Shown here: positions 17,361 through 24,937 of the stretch, piece after piece
Position numbering within the stretch: the first letter of the stretch is position 1
Layout: each line of letters begins with the position of its first letter
Origin: Candidatus Agathobaculum merdigallinarum
Lineage (GTDB): Bacteria > Bacillota > Clostridia > Oscillospirales > Butyricicoccaceae
Direction: 5' to 3'
Assembly (NCBI GenBank): GCA_019115425.1
Contig: DXDO01000129.1
Span: forward strand, 1 to 43,541
Length of the DNA: 43,541 nucleotides
Translations under genes and position numbers: made by a program
Notes under the pieces: generated by a model
The model's input: only the letters and a program-made list of their open reading frames with translations
Databases searched by the model: none
Told to the model about the DNA's origin: nothing

Positions 17361-17969
17361 TCAATTCATTCCTCCATCATTCAGCATTTCCGTATATCTG
17401 TGTAAGCATTCCTGTATTTTTCGCTTGTCCAGCTGTGGGAAAGAAACCACGGGCTGCGCCGAGCCGTTCCCGCCGAGCCGTTTTTCAAACCAGCCGACAT
17501 CGTGCCAGCTGTCAAACTTCCAGCCCGAGCCGTGCCACACGCCGGCAAGCGAAAAGCCGAGCTTTTGATGCAGCCGCTCGCTTTTCTCATTCGGCAGGGT
17601 GACGCAGCCGTATAAAATGCGCAGATTCTGCATTTCCAGCAGATCGATCAGGCACCGGTACAGCGCCGTTCCCACGCCCTGCCCCTGCGCCGCAGGCGCA
17701 AGGTAGATGGACAGCTCGGCCGCCCAGTCGTACGCCGCGCGCTCGCGGATGCGGTGCGCATAGGCGTAGCCGACGATTTGCCCGCCCCGCTCGCACACGA
17801 GGTAGGGGTGCAAAGCGGCGGTTTCCCCGATGCGCGCGGCGAATTCCTCCGCCGTGGGCACGTCGTATTCAAATGTAATGACCGTATCTTTGATGTACGG
17901 CGCGTAAATGTCCAGCAGAGCGGCCGCGTCGCCCACCGCCGCCCGCCGGATGACAAAGTGTGGTTCCAT
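17361..17969 (-). CDS. GNAT acetyltransferase of the phosphinothricin acetyltransferase-like group
   Basis: This 202-residue protein resembles the Pat/YncA group of GNAT enzymes. Marks are the N-terminal IRRAAVGDAAALLDIYAPYI with TFEYDVPTAEEF, and the acetyl-CoA motif AAQGQGVGTALYRCLID (about 98-114). The C-terminal region reads NEKSERLHQKLGFSLAG. Such enzymes usually acetylate amino acids or analogues such as methionine sulfoximine; the true substrate is unknown. The start at 17967-17969 was chosen for the adjacent GGAGG; the upstream open frame is inside repeat element A. The gene sits between priA and def, where the usual order has none, and is flanked by element A, so it may be a later insertion. 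Confidence 0.87.
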   Translation of the reverse strand: MEPHFVIRRAAVGDAAALLDIYAPYIKDTVITFEYDVPTAEEFAARIGETAALHPYLVCERGGQIVGYAYAHRIRERAAYDWAAELSIYLAPAAQGQGVGTALYRCLIDLLEMQNLRILYGCVTLPNEKSERLHQKLGFSLAGVWHGSGWKFDSWHDVGWFEKRLGGNGSAQPVVSFPQLDKRKIQECLHRYTEMLNDGGMN

Positions 17970-17980
17970 ATCTCTTCCTC

Positions 17981-18174
17981 CGCGCCACCGGCGCGCATTT
18001 AATCGCAAAGCAAGATAATTTCTTGCTTTGCATAAAAACGCGCGACATGCGCGTGCGTTTTTATACCAGTGCAAAGCAAAGTGTGCCTGCCAGGCGCGCT
18101 TTGCGCAGCTGGGGGTGTATCCGCACTGTAAGTGCGGTACATCCCTCTCGATTGGAACTGTACGTTCCAATCGA
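17981..18174 (+). repeat. Modular multi-hairpin intergenic element, copy A
   Basis: Consensus orientation is plus. Modules in order: GC hairpin GCGCC/GGCGC (17982-17994) then ATTTAAT; GCAAAGCAAG/CTTGCTTTGC (18005-18031); ATAAAAACGCGCG/CGTGCGTTTTTAT around loop ACATGCG (18032-18064); an imperfect hairpin GCAAAGC...GCTTTGC with inner GCCTG/GGC (about 18071-18104); GGTGTA-T-CCGCACT paired with AGTGCGG-T-ACATCC (about 18114-18144); and TCGATTGGAAC/GTTCCAATCGA (18148-18174). It fills the gap between priA, whose stop codon is 2 bp away, and the ribosome site of the GNAT gene. Confidence 0.85.
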
Positions 18175-18176
18175 AA

Positions 18177-20630
18177 TCACATGTCCGGGTTCTCATCCGC
18201 AAACACGGTCACGCCCCTGTTTTTGCTGTCCTGCATGAATTCGCGGATCACGCCCGCGATCAGCGAGCGCCAGCGCGCATTGCTGTCCGCCCGCATGGTC
18301 AGGTGGTAGCGGTAGCGCCCCATCACCTTGACCACCTGCGCCGCGGCCGGTCCCAGAACCGGCGCCTTGACATCCGCGTACTGCCCTTCCATCAGGCTTT
18401 GCAGACGGGCTTTAAGCGCGATGAGGCTTTTCAGCACCTGCTGCTCGACCTCGCCCACCGCGGTCAGCACGGTCAGGCCGCGCACCGGCGGACACTGAAG
18501 TGCCTGCCGCGTTTCCAGCTCGCGCTCGAAAAACGCTTCATAATCCTGCCGCGCTGCGGCGAGGATGACCGGATGCGCAGGGCTGTATGTCTGAATGACC
18601 GCTCTGCCCGTGTCAAATCGCCGTCCCGCGCGCCCCACCACCTGCGTAATCAGCGAAAAGGTGCGCTCACGCGCGCGATAGTCCTGCGCGTATAAGCTCT
18701 GGTCCGCGTCCAGCACGCCCGCCAGCGTGACGTTCTCGAAATCCAGCCCCTTGGTCACCATCTGGGTGCCGAGCAGGATATCCGCCCCGCCTTTGGCGAA
18801 CTGCGACAGCAGCTTTTCGTGCGCGCCCTTGGTGTTCATCGTGTCCGCATCCATGCGCAGCACGCGCGCGGACGGGAACTTTTCGTTCAGCTCCTGCTCG
18901 ACCTTCTGCGTGCCCGGTGTTTCGGTAAACAGATGCTCGCCGCCGCACACGGGGCATTTTCCGGTGATCCTGACCGATGCGCCGCAGTAATGGCACATCG
19001 CGCGGCCGGATACCGAGTGATAGGTCATGCTCGTCGAGCACGAGGGACATTCCGGTACCCAGCCGCAGAGCGCGCATCCGATCACGCGGCTGTTTCCGCG
19101 CCGGTTGAGAAACAGGATCGCCTGCTTTCCCTTTTCCAGCGTATCGATCAGCTCGCTTTCCAGCTGCGGGCCGATCACCCCTCCGCGCCCCTCGCGGGCA
19201 AGGCCGCGCATATCGGCGATCTGCACATCCGGCAGGCCGGCGCCAAGAAAGCGTTCGGTCAGCCGAAATACCGGATATTTACCCTGCTTTGCGCCATAAT
19301 ACGTCTCGACCGACGGAGTAGCCGACCCCAGAACGAGCAGAGCGTTCTGCTGGGCAACGCGGTATTTTGCCACGTCGCGCGCATGGTAGCGCGGCGACTG
19401 CTCGGAGCGGTACGCGCCGTCCTGCTCCTCGTCGATAATGAGTATCCCCAGGTTCTGCACCGGCGCGAACACCGCCGAGCGCGTGCCGATGACAACGCGC
19501 GCGCGGCCGGATTTGATCTTTTTGAAGCTGTCGTACCGCTCGCCGGCGGACAGCGCGGAGTGCAGCACCGCGACCTCGCCGCCAAACTGGGCGGCAAACT
19601 GCCGCAGCACCTGTGGGGTCAGCCCGATCTCGGGCACAAGCACGATCGCGCTTTTGCCCTGTTCCAGCGCCCTGGCAATCAGCTTTAAGTAGACCTGTGT
19701 CTTGCCGCTGCCGGTCACGCCGAACAGCAGCGCGGCGCGCGGCGCGTCCTCATCCATCAGCGCGGCAATGCCGTCATAAACCTCCTGCTGCGCCGCGCTC
19801 AGAATCGGCGGCGCGGCCTTTGGCACCTCGGAAAAATCGGGCGTACGCAGGCGCTCTTCGCGGTGCTCGCGCAGAAAGCCCTTTTTGACCATATCGCGCA
19901 GCGCCGCATCCGACACGCCGGTCATATATACAAGCTCCTTCTGGCTCATCCAGCCGCCGTCCGCCAGCAACGAGACCACGTCCATGCGGGCGGGGCTGCG
20001 GCGGCTGATGCGCGCCATTGCTTCGCCCGCCTCCATATCCAGAGAGAGCATCTTTTCGGTTTTATCGTTTGATTTCTGTATGGTATTGCTGTGATAGACG
20101 AGTATCCCCTCGCCCGCGAGCGCATCCAGCAGGCGTGTTACGCTTTTGCCGCCCAGCCGCTGCCGGATATCCGAGACTGCAAGCGTCTGTCCCGGGCGGT
20201 CGAACAAAGCCAGCACCGCGCCCGCCTCGTCCTCCCGCTTTTGCAGCGCGGCAAGGTCGGCATCCGGCGCAAGCGTATAAGTCTCGTTCCGTTTGAACCA
20301 CAGCCCTGCGGGCAGCATCACGCGCACGCAGTCAAAATAGGTGCAGTACAGGCGCTCGCGCATCCATGCGGCGAGTTTGAGCTGCTCGGCCGTTAAAACC
20401 GGCGCATCGTCCAGCACCTCGACGATGGGCTTGAGCTTGTATTCACCGGTATCTTGACGGAACGCCAGTACGACCGCTTCCGCCCGTTTATTGCCAAAGC
20501 CGAACGGCACAAGAACACGGGTGCCAATCTGCACCTGTTCCCGCAGCTCGTCCGGCACACGGTAGGAATATAGCTTGTCGATCGCATAGGTCGCCGCATC
20601 CACAGCGACCGCGCAGATTGGTTCGGTCAA
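18177..20630 (-). CDS. priA: Primosomal protein N' (replication restart helicase)
   Basis: This 817-residue 3'-to-5' helicase restarts stalled replication forks. It has the N-terminal 3'-DNA-binding domain, a winged-helix region, Walker A GVTGSGKTQVY (about residue 305), a Walker B reading IIDEEQDGAY (usually DEEH), and the HFLNRRGNS-like motif FLNRRGNSR. Zinc-binding cysteine pairs interrupt the helicase core (CALC, CPSC, CHYC, CPVC, about 518-560). Motif GTQMVTKGLDFENV and VVGRAGRR follow. The start is TTG (20628-20630), supported by AAAGGAG 8 nt upstream. Elements A and B flank it on both sides. Confidence 0.95.
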   Translation of the reverse strand: MTEPICAVAVDAATYAIDKLYSYRVPDELREQVQIGTRVLVPFGFGNKRAEAVVLAFRQDTGEYKLKPIVEVLDDAPVLTAEQLKLAAWMRERLYCTYFDCVRVMLPAGLWFKRNETYTLAPDADLAALQKREDEAGAVLALFDRPGQTLAVSDIRQRLGGKSVTRLLDALAGEGILVYHSNTIQKSNDKTEKMLSLDMEAGEAMARISRRSPARMDVVSLLADGGWMSQKELVYMTGVSDAALRDMVKKGFLREHREERLRTPDFSEVPKAAPPILSAAQQEVYDGIAALMDEDAPRAALLFGVTGSGKTQVYLKLIARALEQGKSAIVLVPEIGLTPQVLRQFAAQFGGEVAVLHSALSAGERYDSFKKIKSGRARVVIGTRSAVFAPVQNLGILIIDEEQDGAYRSEQSPRYHARDVAKYRVAQQNALLVLGSATPSVETYYGAKQGKYPVFRLTERFLGAGLPDVQIADMRGLAREGRGGVIGPQLESELIDTLEKGKQAILFLNRRGNSRVIGCALCGWVPECPSCSTSMTYHSVSGRAMCHYCGASVRITGKCPVCGGEHLFTETPGTQKVEQELNEKFPSARVLRMDADTMNTKGAHEKLLSQFAKGGADILLGTQMVTKGLDFENVTLAGVLDADQSLYAQDYRARERTFSLITQVVGRAGRRFDTGRAVIQTYSPAHPVILAAARQDYEAFFERELETRQALQCPPVRGLTVLTAVGEVEQQVLKSLIALKARLQSLMEGQYADVKAPVLGPAAAQVVKVMGRYRYHLTMRADSNARWRSLIAGVIREFMQDSKNRGVTVFADENPDM

Positions 20631-20678
20631 AAGCTATACTCCTTTCTCTGTTGATGAAAATTGCTATGCATATAACTC

Positions 20679-20837
20679 CGCGCCGCAGCGCGTATTTAAT
20701 AGAAAATTGCGGTGAACCGCAATTTTCATAAAAACCCGCGACATGTGCGTGGGTTTTTATACAAACCGATACCAAGTGTGCCCACTGGGCGCGCGCAGGT
20801 ATCGGAAATTTTCAATTGAAACTGTAGTTTCAATTGA
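20679..20837 (+). repeat. Modular multi-hairpin intergenic element, copy B
   Basis: Consensus orientation is plus. Modules: CGCGC/GCGCG (20679-20692) then TATTTAATAG; AAAATTGCGG/CCGCAATTTT (20703-20726); ATAAAAACCCGCG/CGTGGGTTTTTAT around loop ACATGTG (20728-20760); CCGATACC/GGTATCGG with inner GCCC/GGGC (about 20766-20805); and TCAATTGAAAC/GTTTCAATTGA (20812-20837). It lacks the optional fifth hairpin of copies A, C and E. The last palindrome contains the coaBC stop codon (20830-20832). Confidence 0.85.
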
Positions 20838-22038
20838 GTTGCTCCTGCTGCATCGCCAGCAGGCGGTCGAGAATGATGTCCGCAAGCTCCTCCTTGGGCA
20901 TGAGCGGCGGCGTTTCCCGCCGTCCGTCCGCAAACAGCAGGGTCGCGACATTGGTATCCGTGCCGAAGCCCGCGCCCTTGTCGCGCAGCGAGTTTGCCAC
21001 CAGCATATCGCAATTTTTGCGGCGCAGCTTATCCGCCGCGTTGTCCAGCAAATTCTGTGTTTCCATCGCAAAGCCGCACAGCAGCTGGCCGGGGTGCTTG
21101 CGCCGCCCCAGTTCGGCGAGGATATCCGGATTGCGCGCAAGGGCAACTGACATTTCGCCGTCGCCTTTTTTCATCTTTTCCGGAGCGACCTTTGCCGGAC
21201 GGTAGTCGCCCACCGCGGCCGCTTTAATCACCATGTCCTGCTGATCCGCGCGGGAGATCACCGTGTCGTACATATCGCGCGCGGATACAACATCCACCCG
21301 CTGCACGCCCTCGGGCGTAGCCAGCGCGGTCGGACCGGAGACCAGCGTCACCTCCGCGCCGCGCATCGCCGCGCGCGCCGCGACCGCATAGCCCATTTTC
21401 CCTGTCGAGTGATTGGATAGGAACCGCACCGGATCCATCGCCTCCTGCGTCGGCCCTGCGGTCACCAGCACACGGCGCCCGTGCAGATCCTGCGGGGTGA
21501 GCGCCCGCTCGATCCCCCAGAGCAGCACCGGCGTTTCCGGCAGCTTGCCGCGGCCGGTGTCGCCGCAGGCAAGCCGCCCCGCCGCAGGATCGATGATATG
21601 AAAGCCCCGCTCGCGCAGCGTCTGCAAATTCTGCTGGGTGACCGGATTGTCGTACATGCCGGTATTCATCGCCGGCGCGATCACGACCGGCGCGCGGGTC
21701 GCCAAAAGCGTGGTCGTCACCATATCGTCCGCAATGCCGTGGGCCGCCTTGGCGATGACATTCGCGGTTGCAGGGGCGATCACGAACACATCCGCCGCCT
21801 TGGCAATCGACACATGCTCAACCTCCCACGCGAAGTTGCGGTCGAAGGTATCCACCACCGTGCGATAGCCGGACAGGGTTTCAAACGTCATGGGTGAAAT
21901 AAACTGCGTGGCCGATTCAGTCATCAGCACACGCACCTGCGCGCCGGCATGACGCAGCTTGCTGGTCAGATCCGCAGCCTTATATGCCGCGATGCCGCCC
22001 GTAACGCACAAGACGACTGTTTTCCCCGCAAGACGCAT
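20830..22038 (-). CDS. coaBC: Bifunctional phosphopantothenoylcysteine decarboxylase/synthase
   Basis: This 402-residue enzyme makes 4'-phosphopantetheine for coenzyme A. The N-terminal CoaC flavoprotein domain starts with VVLCVTGGIAAYKAADL and has the active His in WEVEHVSIAK and the flavin/substrate motif PAMNTGMYDNP (about 123-133). The CoaB half begins near residue 190 with VLVTAGPTQEAMDPVRFLSN and includes NHSTGKMG, in which the lysine contacts CTP. The ATG is 4 bp from the rpoZ stop. The last two codons and the stop lie inside the terminal palindrome of element B, so the C-terminal Leu-Asn may have been supplied by the repeat. Confidence 0.96.
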   Translation of the reverse strand: MRLAGKTVVLCVTGGIAAYKAADLTSKLRHAGAQVRVLMTESATQFISPMTFETLSGYRTVVDTFDRNFAWEVEHVSIAKAADVFVIAPATANVIAKAAHGIADDMVTTTLLATRAPVVIAPAMNTGMYDNPVTQQNLQTLRERGFHIIDPAAGRLACGDTGRGKLPETPVLLWGIERALTPQDLHGRRVLVTAGPTQEAMDPVRFLSNHSTGKMGYAVAARAAMRGAEVTLVSGPTALATPEGVQRVDVVSARDMYDTVISRADQQDMVIKAAAVGDYRPAKVAPEKMKKGDGEMSVALARNPDILAELGRRKHPGQLLCGFAMETQNLLDNAADKLRRKNCDMLVANSLRDKGAGFGTDTNVATLLFADGRRETPPLMPKEELADIILDRLLAMQQEQLN

Positions 22039-22041
22039 CGC

Positions 22042-22425
22042 TTACCGGTCCTCCTCCGGCACATCGCCGTCGTCCAGCTCGCTGTCTCCAAACTCGTCGA
22101 GGCGGAGATCCTCCTCCTCGGCTTCCGCTCCGTCCTCGGATGAAGTTTCCTCCTCATCCAGATCCAGCGCGTCATCCACATCCACCATCGCGGCAGCGAT
22201 CGGGTTGTTCTGCACGATCACCGGTTCGGTGCGCGGGCCGGGACGGTAAACGATCTCGCCGGCTGCGATCTCGTCGAGCGCCAGCTTGACCGCCTTATCC
22301 GGCAGCTGCTCGCCGGTTTCCTCCGCCTGGTCGGCAATGTCGCGGGCACGCTGCGCCGCCAGATTGACCAGCAGATAGCGATTGCCCACTCGCTTCATGA
22401 GTTCCTGCATGGAAGGTTTCAGCAT
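22042..22425 (-). CDS. rpoZ: RNA polymerase omega subunit with long acidic tail
   Basis: The first 75 residues match omega, the small assembly subunit of RNA polymerase (SMQELMKRVGNRYLLVNLAA, KAVKLALDEIAAGEIVY). The product has 127 residues, longer than usual, because a highly acidic Asp/Glu tail of about 50 residues (DVDDALDLDEEETSSEDGAE and on) follows. The tail has no recognisable domain. The ATG at 22423-22425 has AAGGAG upstream. It lies between element C and coaBC, keeping the gmk-rpoZ-coaBC order. Confidence 0.93.
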   Translation of the reverse strand: MLKPSMQELMKRVGNRYLLVNLAAQRARDIADQAEETGEQLPDKAVKLALDEIAAGEIVYRPGPRTEPVIVQNNPIAAAMVDVDDALDLDEEETSSEDGAEAEEEDLRLDEFGDSELDDGDVPEEDR

Positions 22426-22462
22426 TGTAATCAGTTCTCCTTATATTACCCTTAGTATTCTT

Positions 22463-22692
22463 CGATCGAAACTACAGTTTCGATCAAGATGAACGCACCG
22501 CACCAAAGGCGCGGATGCGTCCCAAGCTATGCAAAGTTCCGACACGCGAAACTTTGCGCCGCACTGGTATAAAAACCGTGATACACGGCCCAGGCCGCCT
22601 TCTCTTGGTCTACGACCAATTCACCTTGCGCTCCCGGTTTTTATAAAATTGCGGTATACCGCAATTTTTATTCTATTATACGCTTCGCGCGC
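22463..22692 (-). repeat. Modular multi-hairpin intergenic element, copy C (longest)
   Basis: Consensus orientation is minus, so modules read from high to low coordinates: GCGCGC-type hairpin next to the gmk stop (about 22680-22692); CCGCAATTTT/AAAATTGCGG (22645-22668); a TATAAAAACCG...CGGTTTTTATA stem (about 22568-22645) whose loop is expanded to about 55 bases and contains TTGGTC-GTA-GACCAA; GCAAAGTT/AACTTTGC (about 22530-22557); GACGCA-T-CCGC paired with GCGG-T-GCGTTC (about 22490-22521); and GATCGAAAC/GTTTCGATC (22464-22485). It separates gmk from rpoZ. Confidence 0.82.
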
Positions 22693-22696
22693 AAAA

Positions 22697-23260
22697 TCAG
22701 TCCCCACGCCGCGCGGCAAAAATGCCCTGTATCTCGCGCACCGCGCGGTCGATCTCATCGTTTACCACGACATAATCGAACTTATCCTGGCTTTTCAGCT
22801 CTTCTTTTGCGGTCTCAAGGCGCTTGCGCACCTTTTCCTCGTCCTCGGTGCCGCGGCCGCGCAGGCGTGCGGCGAGCTCCTCAAAGGACGGCGGCGCGAT
22901 GAACACCATTACCGCGTCCGGACGCTTCTCATGTACCTGCATCGCACCCTGCACCTCGATCTCGAGGATCACGTCATAGCCCTCGGCAAGTTTTTCATTG
23001 ACCGGCGCTTCGAGCGTGCCGTAGTAGTTATCGACATAGCGGGCGTGCTCTAAAAACGCGTTCTGCGCGATTTTTTCCTCAAAATCCGCCTTGGTGAGGA
23101 AGTAATACTGTACGCCGTCAGTCTCGCCCGGGCGCGGCGCGCGCGTGGTCGCGGAGATCGAATAAAAAAGGCGGTTGTCCTGCTCGCGCAGAAGGGAAAG
23201 CAGCGTGCCCTTGCCCGCGCCCGACGGGCCGGTGAACACATACAGGGTTCCTTTAGGCAT
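22697..23260 (-). CDS. gmk: Guanylate kinase
   Basis: This 187-residue enzyme phosphorylates GMP to GDP. The P-loop GPSGAGKGTLL (about 10-20), SATTRAPRPGETDGVQYYF and the lid region are typical. The start was set at the ATG at 23258-23260 with AAGGAGAG upstream; it overlaps the remA stop by 8 bp, so it is translationally coupled. Element C begins 4 bp after its stop codon. Confidence 0.96.
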   Translation of the reverse strand: MPKGTLYVFTGPSGAGKGTLLSLLREQDNRLFYSISATTRAPRPGETDGVQYYFLTKADFEEKIAQNAFLEHARYVDNYYGTLEAPVNEKLAEGYDVILEIEVQGAMQVHEKRPDAVMVFIAPPSFEELAARLRGRGTEDEEKVRKRLETAKEELKSQDKFDYVVVNDEIDRAVREIQGIFAARRGD

Positions 23261-23516
23261 CCTCGGTCTCTCCTTCCTCTCCGTCGCCCGCAAAGCGCGC
23301 AGCGACCGTTTCCGGCTGCAAAGCGCTCAGCACCACATGGTCGCTGTCCATAATGAGTACCGCGCGGGTGCGGCGGCCGTAGGTGCCGTCCACCACCATG
23401 CCGCGGTCGCGCGCCTCCTGCACGGTGCGCTTGACCGGCGCGGATTCGGGGCTGACGATTGCGATCAGACGCGACGAGGCCACCATGTTGCCAAAGCCAA
23501 TATTGATGAGTTTCAC
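23253..23516 (-). CDS. remA: RemA-like extracellular matrix regulatory protein (DUF370)
   Basis: This 87-residue protein matches RemA/YlzA, a ring-forming DNA-binding protein that activates biofilm matrix and osmoprotection genes in Bacillus. The family core is clear: INIGFGNMVASSRLIAIVSP (about 4-23), RTVQEARDRGMVVDGTYGRR and VLIMDSDHVVLSALQPET. An acidic tail (GDGEEGETEDA) extends past the usual end. It lies between yicC and gmk, the same order as in Bacillus. No matrix genes are in the window, so its targets here are unknown. Confidence 0.92.
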   Translation of the reverse strand: MKLINIGFGNMVASSRLIAIVSPESAPVKRTVQEARDRGMVVDGTYGRRTRAVLIMDSDHVVLSALQPETVAARFAGDGEEGETEDA

Positions 23517-23536
23517 CCGTGCCGCCCCCTTACAGC

Positions 23537-24412
23537 TTATTCAATATTCTGAATCTGTTCGCGGATCTTTTCGATCTCGCTTTTGATATCCACCACGATG
23601 CGCGCCATATCCACGTCGTTCGCCTTGGAACCGATCGTGTTGGCCTCGCGGTTCATTTCCTGCACCAGAAAATCCAGCTTGCGGCCGACCGGCTGGGTCT
23701 CCTTCAGCATACCGTCCAGCTGGTGCAGATGGCTGCGCAGGCGGACAGTCTCCTCATCGACCGCAGTCTTGTCGGCATAGATCGCCGCCTCGGTCAGGAT
23801 ACGTGTTTCGTCGATGCTGGTATCCGCCAGCACCTCCTGCATACGCGCGCGCAGCTTTTCACGGTACTCCCTGACGCGCTCGGGCGAGCGTTTCTCCACC
23901 TCGCTCACCATGCGCTCGATCGCGGCGCAGCGGCCGCGCACATCCTCGGCAAGCTTTTCGCCCTCGCGCAGGCGCATCTGATCAAAGCCGTCGCAAGCCT
24001 TCCCGAACACATCGGTCACGTCGCGGATCAGCTCATCCGCGTCCTGCTCGATCCGCTCCGATCCCAAAACTTCCGGCATTTTGGCCAGCACGGCGACGGT
24101 CACGTCGTCCCGCAGGCCATAGGTCTCGCTCAGGTCGTGCAGCGCGTCCAGATAGCGCTTTGCCAGTGCGTGGTTGACCGTGACGGCGATATCCCCGCCC
24201 TCCTGCATCTCCACGCTGACGAAAATCTCCACTTTTCCGCGCGCGATACGGGCCGCGGCGGCTTTTTTGACCGCGTCATCCAGAAAACCGTACTGGCGCG
24301 GCGCCTTGACCGTGCAGTCCAGATAGCGATGGTTGACCGCGCGCAGTTCGACCGTGATCGTGCGGCCGTTCAGCTCCTCCCTGGCGCGGCCGTAGCCGGT
24401 CATACTCTTCAT
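23537..24412 (-). CDS. yicC: YicC family endoribonuclease
   Basis: This 291-residue protein matches the YicC/YloC family. It opens with MKSMTGYGRA and carries ELRAVNHRYLD, the central coiled region, and the C-terminal DUF1732 part with GRKLDFLVQEMNREANTIGSK. Members have been reported to act as RNases in vivo. The start was placed at the second ATG (24410-24412), which keeps GGGGAAG as ribosome site and matches the family start. It is 20 bp from remA, as in Bacillus. Confidence 0.93.
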   Translation of the reverse strand: MKSMTGYGRAREELNGRTITVELRAVNHRYLDCTVKAPRQYGFLDDAVKKAAAARIARGKVEIFVSVEMQEGGDIAVTVNHALAKRYLDALHDLSETYGLRDDVTVAVLAKMPEVLGSERIEQDADELIRDVTDVFGKACDGFDQMRLREGEKLAEDVRGRCAAIERMVSEVEKRSPERVREYREKLRARMQEVLADTSIDETRILTEAAIYADKTAVDEETVRLRSHLHQLDGMLKETQPVGRKLDFLVQEMNREANTIGSKANDVDMARIVVDIKSEIEKIREQIQNIE

Positions 24413-24429
24413 GTCATTTCTTCCCCTTT

Positions 24430-24936
24430 TCAATCGGGCGGCAGGCTTCTGCGCAGCAGCGCAATCAGCCGTGACAGCGCCACGTCATACATTAAAAATA
24501 TAACATTGGCCGCGGCCCACAGCGCCACGACCTTGCCCAAGCCGGTGACGGCGAGCTGCGGCATAAACACGAATACCGCCAGCGCGGCGGCGACCACCAG
24601 CACGACGTTGAAATACGCCAGCTTGATACCGGTCTGCATCTGCCGCGGCATACGGCTCTCGATCACAAACTTGACGATCGGGTACAGGCCGCAAAACAGC
24701 ACATAGGCCGCAGCCACACTCTTGCGCGGCGTGACCAGTATACCCAGCAGCGATGCCGCGGCATACAGCAGCACCGCGGTTTTCAGCTGCGCATGCCGCA
24801 AAAGCGGTACAGCCGAGGTGACGCCCGCTACGATACACGCCGCTGGGCCGATATAGGGCGCGGCGCCGCCTACATACAAAAGCGCCACGGCGGCAGCGGC
24901 CAGCAGCCCGCCGCGCGCAATCTCCCTTGCGTTCAT
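24430..24936 (-). CDS. Hypothetical membrane protein
   Basis: The 168-residue product is very hydrophobic, with about five predicted membrane helices and short loops (ARRSL-type basic tail after RLIALLRR, basic RMPRQMQ loop near residue 96). I do not recognise the family with confidence; the hydrophobic plan and GLYPIVKFVIE segment recall small clostridial membrane proteins of unknown role. It begins 1 bp after the J-domain gene and ends 17 bp before yicC, so it belongs to the superoperon. No catalytic motif is visible. Confidence 0.75.
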   Translation of the reverse strand: MNAREIARGGLLAAAAVALLYVGGAAPYIGPAACIVAGVTSAVPLLRHAQLKTAVLLYAAASLLGILVTPRKSVAAAYVLFCGLYPIVKFVIESRMPRQMQTGIKLAYFNVVLVVAAALAVFVFMPQLAVTGLGKVVALWAAANVIFLMYDVALSRLIALLRRSLPPD

Positions 24937-24937
24937 A

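Noticed and set aside
18028..18238. Small open frames in the repeat elements giving similar peptides (such as FYT or FLY stretches)
   Set aside because: The similarity follows from the shared palindromic DNA; there is no consistent start, ribosome site or frame conservation among copies.
20679..20837. Elements A-E as ordinary intrinsic terminators only
   Set aside because: Single hairpins look like terminators, but the fixed order of four or five hairpins, the invariant loop and the location inside an operon are not explained by termination alone.
17981..22692. Elements A-C as a CRISPR array or simple tandem repeats
   Set aside because: The copies are separated by whole genes, differ in sequence and orientation, and each contains several different palindromes rather than a direct repeat-spacer pattern.
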